NCBI GenBank assembly: GCA_040384585.1
Contig: JAZKJD010000002.1
Location: forward strand, 80,262 to 144,261
Direction: 5' to 3'
Source of the DNA: JAZKJD01 sp040384585
GTDB lineage: Bacteria; Pseudomonadota; Gammaproteobacteria; Diplorickettsiales; Diplorickettsiaceae
Length of the DNA: 64,000 nt
Part shown: positions 35,394 through 43,997 of the stretch, piece after piece
How positions within the stretch are numbered: the stretch's first letter is position 1
Layout: each line of letters begins with the position of its first letter
Position numbers and translations under genes: made by a program
Notes under the pieces: model-generated
The model's database searches: none
What the model was told of the DNA's origin: nothing
What the model saw: the letters and a program-made list of their open reading frames with translations, nothing else

Positions 35394-36940
35394 AGTTTAG
35401 TTTGTAAACTCAACTGCAAAATTGAATCGACAGAAGCGTGCATTAGCGTTAATAAGGGCGCCGGATAAACACCGAGAAAAATAATAGCCACGGTTAATAA
35501 AATAAAAACAATTTTTTCAAAACCATGAATATCGTCGCTGCTAGCGATTAAAGGATTGCTTATTTCGCCAAAAAATATCCGTTTATACATATATAACGTG
35601 TAAGTCGCACTGAGAATTAATGTACTGGCTGCAATCACGGTGATCCAAAAACTGGCTTGCATCGCACTCATAATAATCATGAACTCACCGACAAAACCGG
35701 AAGTACCAGGCAAACCGACATTAGACATAGCAAATAACATGAAAAAGGCAGCTAATAAGGGCATAGTTAAGGCAAGTCCGCCATAATCTTTAATGAGACG
35801 ACTATGGAAACGATACGCTAACATACCTACGGCTAAAAACATGGCGCCGGAACTAAAGGCATGTGAAACCATCTGCACCATAGCGCCTTCTAAACTCATA
35901 TACGCCATTAAGGTGTTGTGGCTGTGCTTCATAATGGCAAACAACATAAAGCAACCGAGTACGACAAAACCCATATGCGCAATCGAAGAATAAGCAATCA
36001 ATCGCTTCATATCGACTTGCGCTAAGGCGATGATGCCAATGTACACAATGGCAATCAAGGCCAAGGCTATCATTACACCATCTAAGAGACGACTGGCATC
36101 AGGAACAATCGGCAAACTAAAACGCAAGAAACCATAACCGCCTAGCTTTAACATTAAAGCCGCTAGTACGACCGAACCGCCCGCAGGTGCTTCGGTATGC
36201 GCATCCGGAAGCCATGTATGGAAAGGCCACATCGGAATCTTGACAGCAAAGGCAATTAAGAAAGCGAGAAAGATCCATATCTGCTCTGGCATGGTTAGTT
36301 TCAATGGATAAAAGCTAGAAATATAAAAGTCATGGCCAGGATTGTGCATGCCTAAATAAAGCAAGGCGATCAACATCAAGGCGGATCCAAAAAATGTGTA
36401 GATGAAAAACTTAATCGATGCATAGGAACGGTTTGTACTCCCCCAAACACCGATACTGAGATACATCGGTATCAGCATGGCTTCCCAGAAAACATAAAAT
36501 AAAATGGAATCCGTTGCTGCAAATGTCCCTACCATCAAGCCTTGCATGAGCAAAAAAGCCGCCATATATTGTGCAACACGCAGTTGCACACTGCGCCAAG
36601 CCGCTAAAATAACCAGCAAGGTAGTAAAAACGCTTAATAAAATGAGTGGTAAAGAAATACCATCAACGCCTAAGGCATAGTTGACGTTAAAAGCAGTAAT
36701 CCAGGGAACATTTTCTTGAAATTGTAGACTACTCAATTGAGGATTAAATCCTAAATAAAGCGGTATACAGAGTGCAATACTGAGCAATGAAGTTATTAAT
36801 GCAACAATCCGTGCACGCTGAGGATAGGCGTCGCCGCGGACGGCGATAGCCAAAAATGCCCCGACAATAGGTAACCAAATAAGCAAGCTCAACAAATAGC
36901 TTTTTAATAAAATGCTTAGATGAGAAATTAACGTTAACAT
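35390..36940 (-). CDS. nuoM: NADH-quinone oxidoreductase subunit M
   Basis: Antiporter-like proton-pumping subunit of complex I, 516 residues with about 14 helices. Conserved glutamate in FYVFWEAMLIPMYLSIG, lysine/proline motif in AFAVKIPMWPFHTWLPDAHTEAP, and the helix 10-12 lysine in AQVDMKRLIAYSSIAHMGF are all present. It follows nuoL by 18 bases and couples to nuoN. The family is paralogous to Mrp antiporter subunits, but the position in a full nuo operon makes the call secure. Confidence 0.97.
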   Translation of the reverse strand: MLTLISHLSILLKSYLLSLLIWLPIVGAFLAIAVRGDAYPQRARIVALITSLLSIALCIPLYLGFNPQLSSLQFQENVPWITAFNVNYALGVDGISLPLILLSVFTTLLVILAAWRSVQLRVAQYMAAFLLMQGLMVGTFAATDSILFYVFWEAMLIPMYLSIGVWGSTNRSYASIKFFIYTFFGSALMLIALLYLGMHNPGHDFYISSFYPLKLTMPEQIWIFLAFLIAFAVKIPMWPFHTWLPDAHTEAPAGGSVVLAALMLKLGGYGFLRFSLPIVPDASRLLDGVMIALALIAIVYIGIIALAQVDMKRLIAYSSIAHMGFVVLGCFMLFAIMKHSHNTLMAYMSLEGAMVQMVSHAFSSGAMFLAVGMLAYRFHSRLIKDYGGLALTMPLLAAFFMLFAMSNVGLPGTSGFVGEFMIIMSAMQASFWITVIAASTLILSATYTLYMYKRIFFGEISNPLIASSDDIHGFEKIVFILLTVAIIFLGVYPAPLLTLMHASVDSILQLSLQTKL

Positions 36941-36958
36941 TCTATAGACTAATTTGAG

Positions 36959-38908
36959 TTATAAGGAAAAAATCAGTAAAAAAATAACAATACCCAGCAC
37001 CATGATCCAAGCATATTCATAGAGATAACCTGATTGTAAGTGTCGAAAGGTACTAGAAAGCCAACTGATGCGCCTTGCCGATCCATCGACTATTCGCTTA
37101 TCTAATACATTAGCATCGGCTCTAAAAAAAAAATTGGCTAAACGACGTCCGCCATTGGCAAATACGGTTTGATAAAGTTCATCAAAACCATATTTACGAA
37201 CTAATATCTGATAAAACCAAGAAAAACGTTTTTGCATCCTATTGGGAAATGCAGGAAAACGACTATAACACAGCCATGCAAGCACAATTCCTAATAATGC
37301 AAAAATCAATGCCAAATTATTAATAAGGAAGGTTTTTATCGGTGAAAACGTCGCTGCAAGCGACACAAAATCTCTGTGCTGGGGTAATACAAAAAGGACA
37401 GGACTTAGAAATCCCTGTGGATTTAAAAATGCGCCAGAAAGTAAATAGCCCGCTAACAGTGAAGGAATCGCTAACGCGATTAATGAGAAAGTCACGACAG
37501 CAGGAGATTCACGTAGATGTTTTCTTTGTTCTGTGCTAAATCGTTCTTTACTAAAAAATACCAAGAAAAAAGCACGGAAGATATAAAATGCCGTTACCAA
37601 TGCACCTATCAATACACAATAATAAGCGTAGTGTGCTGCCGGTAAATGCGATGAATATACTGCTTCGATAATGGCATCTTTTGAGTAAAATCCAGCAAAA
37701 GGCGGTACCGCTGCTAACGCCAGTGCCCCTATCAAAAAAGTGATAGTGGTGATAGGGAGAAACTTCCCTAAGCCACCCATTTTTCGCATATCTTGTTCAT
37801 GATGCAGTGCAATAATCACCGAGCCCGCGGCTAAAAATAATAATGCCTTAAAAAAAGCATGTGTCACTAAATGAAAAATACCTGCCGCATAAGCCGAAGC
37901 CCCTAATGCTACCATCATATAACCGAGCTGCGAGAGCGTGGAATACGCAATCACCCGTTTGATATCATTCTGAACGATGGCGATAAGTCCCATAAACAAG
38001 GCGGTTGATGCGCCAAGCACCAAAATAATGTTTAACACGGTGGGGGAATATTCATAGAGCGGCGAAAGACGTGCCACTAAATAAACCCCAGCAGTCACCA
38101 TGGTGGCGGCATGGATTAATGCCGAAATAGGGGTTGGACCTTCCATGGATTCAGGTAACCAAACATGTAAAGGCATTTGTGCCGATTTCCCCATCGCGCC
38201 GATAAATAATAAGAAACAAATTAAGGTAATCACGGAACACTGTGTGCCTGGAAAAATACTTACTGTGGTTTGTTTTAATTGTGAGGCATGATGAAAAACT
38301 TGCAGATAATCTAAACTACCAAAATTATTAAACAATAAGGCAATACCCAGTAAAAAACCAAAATCACCGACTCGATTGACGATAAAAGCCTTTAAGCTAC
38401 CGGCATTAGCCGATTCCCGTTTGAACCAAAATCCAATTAACAAATAAGAAATCAAGCCTACCGCTTCCCAACCAAAATAAAGCTGTAGAAAGTTATTTGC
38501 ACTCACTAACATTAGCATCGCGAAGGTAAATGCAGACATATAACTAAAAAAGCGCTTATAGCCCGGATCACCTGCCATATAGGCAATACTGTAGATATGC
38601 ACGATCAAGGAAACAAAGGTAACGATCACAAACATCACCAATGTCAATGGATCGATTAAAAAACCGATGTTAAAGCGAAACTTACCACTTAAATCCCAAA
38701 GATAAAGATTGGAATCATAATAAGCACTACCGTGTAGAAAGAAGAATTGATAGGCAAAATAAAGCGATAAAATAAAGGAAAGTGCAACACCCAGGATAGT
38801 CACACGATGTGCCAGACGACAACTAACGGCTTTACCCCCTAAACCCGCTATTAATGCGCCAAGCAGTGGAAATAAAACCAATCCTATTATTACTATCTGA
38901 TGTTTCAT
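36959..38908 (-). CDS. nuoL: NADH-quinone oxidoreductase subunit L
   Basis: Largest antiporter-like subunit of complex I, with the long lateral helix at its C-terminus. I use the ATG at 38908 (MKHQIVIIG), two codons inside a possible GTG start at 38914, giving 649 residues. Landmarks are LYFGWEAVGLISYLLIGFW (glutamate helix), GKSAQMPLHVWLPESMEGPTP, and QNDIKRVIAYSTLSQLGYM. The lateral helix and final membrane anchor occupy about 540-649. It follows nuoK by a few bases. Confidence 0.96.
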   Translation of the reverse strand: MKHQIVIIGLVLFPLLGALIAGLGGKAVSCRLAHRVTILGVALSFILSLYFAYQFFFLHGSAYYDSNLYLWDLSGKFRFNIGFLIDPLTLVMFVIVTFVSLIVHIYSIAYMAGDPGYKRFFSYMSAFTFAMLMLVSANNFLQLYFGWEAVGLISYLLIGFWFKRESANAGSLKAFIVNRVGDFGFLLGIALLFNNFGSLDYLQVFHHASQLKQTTVSIFPGTQCSVITLICFLLFIGAMGKSAQMPLHVWLPESMEGPTPISALIHAATMVTAGVYLVARLSPLYEYSPTVLNIILVLGASTALFMGLIAIVQNDIKRVIAYSTLSQLGYMMVALGASAYAAGIFHLVTHAFFKALLFLAAGSVIIALHHEQDMRKMGGLGKFLPITTITFLIGALALAAVPPFAGFYSKDAIIEAVYSSHLPAAHYAYYCVLIGALVTAFYIFRAFFLVFFSKERFSTEQRKHLRESPAVVTFSLIALAIPSLLAGYLLSGAFLNPQGFLSPVLFVLPQHRDFVSLAATFSPIKTFLINNLALIFALLGIVLAWLCYSRFPAFPNRMQKRFSWFYQILVRKYGFDELYQTVFANGGRRLANFFFRADANVLDKRIVDGSARRISWLSSTFRHLQSGYLYEYAWIMVLGIVIFLLIFSL

Positions 38909-38915
38909 GATCACC

Positions 38916-39221
38916 CTAACCTTTTAAGCGATTCAAGGCATCGACTTCAATACTATGCCGGGTACGAAATAAAACGATTAAAATAGCTAAACCGATAGCC
39001 GCCTCTACGGCGGCAACCGCTAAAATAAAAAACACAAAAATCTGGCCTGCTATATCATGAAAATAATGCGAAAATGCAATGAAATTCATATTAACGGCTA
39101 ATAATAATAACTCAACACACATCAATAGAATAAGAATATTTTTTCGATTAATAACGAGCCCTAACAAGCCTAAGCTAAAGACAATAGCAGCGAGTATTAA
39201 ATAATAGTTCATTGGAATCAT
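38916..39221 (-). CDS. nuoK: NADH-quinone oxidoreductase subunit K
   Basis: Small three-helix subunit of the complex I membrane arm, 101 residues, opening MIPMNYYLILAAIVFSLG like E. coli NuoK. Membrane glutamates for proton transfer are present (LLMCVELLLLAVNMNF and FILAVAAVEAAIGLAI). Its ATG overlaps the nuoJ stop by four bases. Length is normal. Confidence 0.97.
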   Translation of the reverse strand: MIPMNYYLILAAIVFSLGLLGLVINRKNILILLMCVELLLLAVNMNFIAFSHYFHDIAGQIFVFFILAVAAVEAAIGLAILIVLFRTRHSIEVDALNRLKG

Positions 39222-39817
39222 GTTTTTTTATTCGGCTGCATTTTAATAATGCGAAGCCTATCCTCCCTTTTTACGGAAAATTGTTTTTCAGGGGGTATTG
39301 CCTTATTCAAGCGTTTTTCTTTTGTATTCAACGCTATCGTTGCAATAATAGCCACCAATAATAAAATACCGACGATTTCAAAAGGATAGGCATACTGCGT
39401 GTAAAGAATATCACCTAAGACTTGCGTATTACTTGTGTCAACGATGGCTGCGTTTACCGCTAGCGGCGCAGAACTAGGGAATAGTGCATAAATAAGTATA
39501 CCTAACAATACAGCCACACTAATGAATGCATAAGGAAGATAGGAGACAAAACCACGCTGTTTTTCAGTCACATCGATATTTAAGGTCATGATGACAAATA
39601 AAAACAGCGTCATCACCGCCCCGACATAGACTAAGATGAGTATTAACCCAAGGAATTCAGCTTCTAATAAAATCCATAAGACAGAGGCTGCAAAAAAAGC
39701 TAATACTAAAAATAAAGCACTTCGTATTGGATTACGCGCAATAACCGTCATAAACGCCGCGACGATTAACAGCAACGCGAATACAAAAAAAACACAGTGT
39801 TGAATCGAAATTACCAT
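39218..39817 (-). CDS. nuoJ: NADH-quinone oxidoreductase subunit J
   Basis: Five-helix membrane subunit of complex I near the quinone channel, 199 residues from the ATG at 39817 (a TTG two codons earlier is also open). Helix 3, with the characteristic pi-bulge region, reads GLILILVYVGAVMTLFLFVIM. The C-terminal tail after helix 5 is polar and longer than usual. A family B repeat, not a gene, fills the 166 bases between nuoI and this gene, so its ribosome site is weak and partly repeat-derived. Confidence 0.95.
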   Translation of the reverse strand: MVISIQHCVFFVFALLLIVAAFMTVIARNPIRSALFLVLAFFAASVLWILLEAEFLGLILILVYVGAVMTLFLFVIMTLNIDVTEKQRGFVSYLPYAFISVAVLLGILIYALFPSSAPLAVNAAIVDTSNTQVLGDILYTQYAYPFEIVGILLLVAIIATIALNTKEKRLNKAIPPEKQFSVKREDRLRIIKMQPNKKT

Positions 39818-39870
39818 AAACAAACGCGTAAAATGTTATTGTACAATATCAAACGTACCGACAAAGTTCC

Positions 39871-39978
39871 ATCATGGCGAGCTCACGAAGTGAGCGTGGC
39901 CATCCAGTTACAGACGCCTTCTTCTCATGATCTAACCTGGTTTCTGGATTGCCGCGCGCTTTCAGCGCTCGCAATGAC
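39871..39978. repeat. Family B repeat, copy 4, inside the nuo operon
   Basis: Sits between nuoI and nuoJ. It shows the two half units, ATCATGGCGAGCTCACGAAG to GTGGCCATCCAG and CTGGATTGCCGCGCG to CGCTCGCAATGAC, which are inverted partners that could pair in the polycistronic mRNA. The central part differs from copies 1 and 3. Its edge lies six bases from the nuoI stop. Confidence 0.8.
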
Positions 39979-39983
39979 AAAAA

Positions 39984-40481
39984 TCAACGGAAAGAGGCAT
40001 CCTCTTGCCTTTCCTCCGCTATCTGTTTCTCATAACGATCACCGATAGCTAACAGTTTTTCTTTCGTCATAATCTGTTCGCCACGATTTTCAAAATGATA
40101 GTGCGGAATATTTGTTTCTACAATCGCATCGACAGGACAAGACTCTTCACAAAAGCCACAATAAATACATTTAAAAAGATCAATTTCATAAAGTGTTGTT
40201 CTACGTGAACCATCATCGCGTGGTTCCGCTTCAATCGTAATCGCCAACGCAGGACAAACTGCCTCGCATAGTTTACAAGCAATACAACGCTCCTCGCCGT
40301 TAGGATAACGACGTAAGGCATGTAAGCCACGAAATCTAACGGAACGCGGGGTCTCTTCTTCAGGAAATTGAATAGTTACTTTTTTCGTAAAAAAGTGCCT
40401 ACCGGTAACACCAAGCCCTTTAAAAAGTTCCCATAGTGTAAAGGTTTTTAGAATAGCTAACACTTTTTTCAATATGTTCAT
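39984..40481 (-). CDS. nuoI: NADH-quinone oxidoreductase subunit I
   Basis: Ferredoxin-like subunit carrying two [4Fe-4S] clusters (N6a, N6b) in the electron path to quinone. The 165 residues contain ERCIACKLCEAVCPA and FKCIYCGFCEESCPVDAI, all eight cysteines intact. The amphipathic N-terminus that lies on the membrane is present. It overlaps nuoH by four bases. The stop codon is directly followed by a family B repeat. Confidence 0.97.
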   Translation of the reverse strand: MNILKKVLAILKTFTLWELFKGLGVTGRHFFTKKVTIQFPEEETPRSVRFRGLHALRRYPNGEERCIACKLCEAVCPALAITIEAEPRDDGSRRTTLYEIDLFKCIYCGFCEESCPVDAIVETNIPHYHFENRGEQIMTKEKLLAIGDRYEKQIAEERQEDASFR

Positions 40482-41506
40482 GAACTAAACCAAGGTGCGA
40501 CTTTATATTGTACCGCGAATGCTACGACGGCAATCCAAAACAAGGTAACAGGAATCAAAACCTTCCATCCCAAACGCATTAATTGATCGTAACGGTAACG
40601 TGGAAAGGTAGCCCGTGACCAAATAAATAGCCATAAAAAGCTAGCCATTTTTAAAAATAACCAGATAATACCAGGAACCCATAAAAATGCCTTATCTAAA
40701 AACGGAATCCCTTGAAAAGGAGATAACCAACCCCCTAAAAATAGCAAGGAAGCAATCGCCGCGATTAAGATCATATTCATATATTCGGCGAGAAAAAATA
40801 AAGCAAAGGTAACGCCAGAATATTCTACGTGAAAACCGGCAACGATCTCGGACTCCCCTTCCGCTAAATCAAAGGGTGCACGATTGGTTTCGGCAATACC
40901 AGAAATCCAATACGTCACAAACAAGGGTAACAGTGGCAAGAAATACCAATGCCAAAACCCACCGTGTTGTTTCATCACAATATCGTGCAGACTCATACTC
41001 CCTGCAGCCAATAAAATACCGACAAAGGTAAATCCCATTGCAATCTCATAAGAAATTGTTTGTGCTGCTGCACGTAATGAACCCAATAATGCATATTTTG
41101 AATTCGTCGCCCAACCCGCGATGAGAATCCCGTAAACACCTAAGGAAGTGATAGCAAAAAGATAGAGAACACCGGCATTAATTTGTGTTAAGGCAACACC
41201 TTCGCTGAAGGGTATCACTGCCCAGGCCGCTAGCGCTGGCGCAATGGTAATAATCGGCGCGACAACAAACAAATAACGATTGGAAGCAGAAGGAACAATG
41301 ATCTCTTTTGACAACAACTTAACGACATCGGCAATCGGTTGCAGAAACCCCAATGGCCCTACCCGATTAGGCCCAATACGGGATTGCATATAACCAATCC
41401 CTTTACGCTCGATAAACGTTAGATAGGCAACAGCGATTAATAACGGGATGGTAATGACAATGATCTTAATAATGATCCAAATCAACAAAAGTAAATCATT
41501 CAGCAT
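40478..41506 (-). CDS. nuoH: NADH-quinone oxidoreductase subunit H
   Basis: Membrane subunit that forms the quinone-binding channel with NuoB and NuoD. The 342 residues have about eight helices. The conserved ERKGIGYMQSRIGPNRVGP loop (about 33-51) and the acidic loop FDLAEGESEIVAGFHVEYSG (about 216-235) are intact. It overlaps nuoG by 11 bases and nuoI by four, so all three are tightly coupled. Confidence 0.97.
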   Translation of the reverse strand: MLNDLLLLIWIIIKIIVITIPLLIAVAYLTFIERKGIGYMQSRIGPNRVGPLGFLQPIADVVKLLSKEIIVPSASNRYLFVVAPIITIAPALAAWAVIPFSEGVALTQINAGVLYLFAITSLGVYGILIAGWATNSKYALLGSLRAAAQTISYEIAMGFTFVGILLAAGSMSLHDIVMKQHGGFWHWYFLPLLPLFVTYWISGIAETNRAPFDLAEGESEIVAGFHVEYSGVTFALFFLAEYMNMILIAAIASLLFLGGWLSPFQGIPFLDKAFLWVPGIIWLFLKMASFLWLFIWSRATFPRYRYDQLMRLGWKVLIPVTLFWIAVVAFAVQYKVAPWFSS

Positions 41507-43850
41507 GGATTTCTACCGCTCCAAATGATTCGCCTAAGGTAGCTGTCTCTTCGCATCCTGCGGGAATCCATACACATTCCTTGGGGAGCCGTTCATCAAT
41601 GAATACCGTTAAACGTGCACTTCCCTCACCTTGTTTAATCTGCACCACTTGATTTTCTTTAAGCTGTAATGCCACTGCCAAAGCAGAATTCATGCCAACG
41701 CCAACCCTATCATTACTCGCCGATCCTTGCAGTGCCCGCGAACGACGAACAAGGCCGTCACCCCAGTAAATTGGCCATTCAGTCAGTCGCGTAATGTTAG
41801 CGGATGATTTCTGTTTTATAAGCGTTAGCTTGGGTAAAGAGGCTTTTATGGCTACCGTTTTTTCTTTTTTGAAGCGTGACATCAGTTCATCACGAATAAC
41901 GTCATGACTTGCACTAGTAAAATCAGGTAATTCAAATAAATTTCCCAGGGTTTGTAAGATCTCCCAAGCTGGCTTCGCTTGACCCAAAGAGGGAATGGCA
42001 GCAGTAAACGCTTGCCAATCGCCAGCCACATTAATAAAAGAGCCCGCCGTTTCTGCAAAGCTACTCATGGGTAATATGACATTAGCCTGTTCTAATAAGG
42101 ATTTTGATGTAAAGCTTGATAAGGCCACTATCCAATCCGCTTGGCGCAATGCCTGAGTCACTTGAATCGGATTAGCACAATCTAAAGGAGGCTCAATATT
42201 GACTAACAAATAGGCCTTTAACCCCGCATTAAACATCTCATGCGCCGCTAAACCTGGTTCTGAAACCGCGATACCGCCCGGTAATCGATGTGGAATCGCA
42301 CCCGACAACCAAGCCCCGGCACTGTTAGCCCCTTCGGTTAAATAAATACACTGCGCGCCACTTTGTTCAGCAATCCATTGGCTTAATTGTCGAATCAAGG
42401 AGGCTTGCGGGTGATTATGTGCGATAGCCCCTAAAATAATGATTGATTTTTTACTTTTCAATAATGTAGCAAGCTTCTTCTGTTGCTCACTCACATGAAT
42501 ATCCACTCGCGGCAAAGAGGGTAACGCCTCGGTCAAGGCTAATGCTTTAGCCAAACCCGCTAAAACAAATACCCATTCATGGGGAGCCGTAATAATTTTT
42601 TCCTCTTGCTGAAAAGGAAACTCAAGGTCGAAACAGTTGATGCTCGCTATTTTCTTGCCCGCTAACTGCGCTTTACGTAGACGATTTGACGCTAAGGGTT
42701 GTTCGCGTCGAATATTCGAGCCAATTAATAAAATAAATTCTTGTTGTTCCAGTTCTGGCAGCGGTATCCCTGGAGGATAAAGTGCCATATCGTCTTGGTC
42801 ATCAGTATCGGTTTGATGCAGACGATGATCAATGTTCTGACTGCCTAAACTGCGCCACAATTTTTGTAGAAGATAATACTCTTCTGTTGTGCTGCTAGGT
42901 GACACTAAGGCACCCATGGATTGCGGACCCTCTTTTTGCAGCACTTTTTTAAATCCATTGACGACTTTTTCTAAGGCGGTTTCCCAGTCAACAACAAACC
43001 ACTGGCCATTTTCTTTGATATGGGGTTTTGTCAGCCGATCCTCGCTATGAATACCCAAATAACTATAGCGATCTCTATCCGATAGCCAGGTTTCATTAAT
43101 CGCTTCATTTTCTCGTGGGACTGTACGCATCACTTGTTCGCGGCGCACATGCAAGTAAATATGTGAACCTAAACAATCATGCGGTGCAATGGAAGGATAC
43201 TGTTGTAATTCCCAAGCACGCGCCGTAAAACGAAAGGGTTTTGATGTCAGTGCCCCGACAGGACAAAGATCAATCATGTTGCCAGACAGTTCAGATGCGA
43301 CACTATGCTCAATATAGGTACCAATCTGTAAATCTTCGCCGCGATTTAATGTGCCTAATTCTTTTATACCGGCGACTTCCTGGCCAAAACGCACACAGCG
43401 CGTGCATTGAATACAGCGTGTCATCTCTGTTGAGATTAATGACCCTAAATTATCGTCTTTAACAGAGCGTTTTCCTTCGCTAAAACGCGAAAGTGATTGG
43501 CCATAGCCCAAAGAAAGATCTTGTAACTCACACTCACCCCCTTGATCACAGATAGGACAATCTAAAGGATGGTTAATTAATAAAAATTCCATGACGGAAC
43601 GCTGTGCTTCTTTGGCTTTGGAAGAAGCGGTAAATACTTTCATGCCCGCCGTAACCGGTGTTGCACAGGCTGGCAAAGGCTTACCCGATTTTTCAACTTC
43701 CACTAAACACATGCGGCAATTCGCCGCAATAGAAAGCTTTTTATGATAGCAAAAGCGCGGAATATAAATACCAACTTGATCCGCCGCTTCAATAATGGTG
43801 GTATTTTGTGCTACCTGTAATGGACGACCATCTATTTCAATGTCTATCAT
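41496..43850 (-). CDS. nuoG: NADH-quinone oxidoreductase subunit G
   Basis: Largest peripheral subunit, 784 residues, holding several iron-sulfur clusters. The N-terminal [2Fe-2S] ferredoxin domain has cysteines in RFCYHKKLSIAANCRMC and ACATPV. The His-Cys cluster is in INHPLDCPICDQGGECELQD, and a [4Fe-4S] pair follows in TRCIQCTRCVRFGQE and IDLCPVGALTSKPF. The C-terminal molybdopterin-oxidoreductase-like part (about 225-680) carries no obvious cofactor. It is separated from nuoF by a 147-base gap that holds a family A repeat. Confidence 0.97.
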   Translation of the reverse strand: MIDIEIDGRPLQVAQNTTIIEAADQVGIYIPRFCYHKKLSIAANCRMCLVEVEKSGKPLPACATPVTAGMKVFTASSKAKEAQRSVMEFLLINHPLDCPICDQGGECELQDLSLGYGQSLSRFSEGKRSVKDDNLGSLISTEMTRCIQCTRCVRFGQEVAGIKELGTLNRGEDLQIGTYIEHSVASELSGNMIDLCPVGALTSKPFRFTARAWELQQYPSIAPHDCLGSHIYLHVRREQVMRTVPRENEAINETWLSDRDRYSYLGIHSEDRLTKPHIKENGQWFVVDWETALEKVVNGFKKVLQKEGPQSMGALVSPSSTTEEYYLLQKLWRSLGSQNIDHRLHQTDTDDQDDMALYPPGIPLPELEQQEFILLIGSNIRREQPLASNRLRKAQLAGKKIASINCFDLEFPFQQEEKIITAPHEWVFVLAGLAKALALTEALPSLPRVDIHVSEQQKKLATLLKSKKSIIILGAIAHNHPQASLIRQLSQWIAEQSGAQCIYLTEGANSAGAWLSGAIPHRLPGGIAVSEPGLAAHEMFNAGLKAYLLVNIEPPLDCANPIQVTQALRQADWIVALSSFTSKSLLEQANVILPMSSFAETAGSFINVAGDWQAFTAAIPSLGQAKPAWEILQTLGNLFELPDFTSASHDVIRDELMSRFKKEKTVAIKASLPKLTLIKQKSSANITRLTEWPIYWGDGLVRRSRALQGSASNDRVGVGMNSALAVALQLKENQVVQIKQGEGSARLTVFIDERLPKECVWIPAGCEETATLGESFGAVEIHAE

Positions 43851-43899
43851 CGTTTCACTTTTACCTCTCTCCCCATCGTTTTAGTTTTCATGCAACGAG

Positions 43900-43985
43900 C
43901 GCTGGGTGGCACGGGAAACCACTTTCTTTTCTGGCGTAAGCCAACAAAAAAAGTGTTTCTCAGTGACAGGACCCGGCGCGCTCTA
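43900..43985. repeat. Family A repeat, copy 6, inside the nuo operon
   Basis: Lies between nuoF and nuoG. Arms CCACTTTCTTTTCTGGCGT and CCAACAAAAAAAGTGTTTC pair imperfectly, and outer parts CTGGGTGGCACGGG and ACAGGACCCGGCGCGC are also family-like. It diverges most from copies 1 and 2. Confidence 0.65.
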
Positions 43986-43997
43986 GTCAATAAAAAA

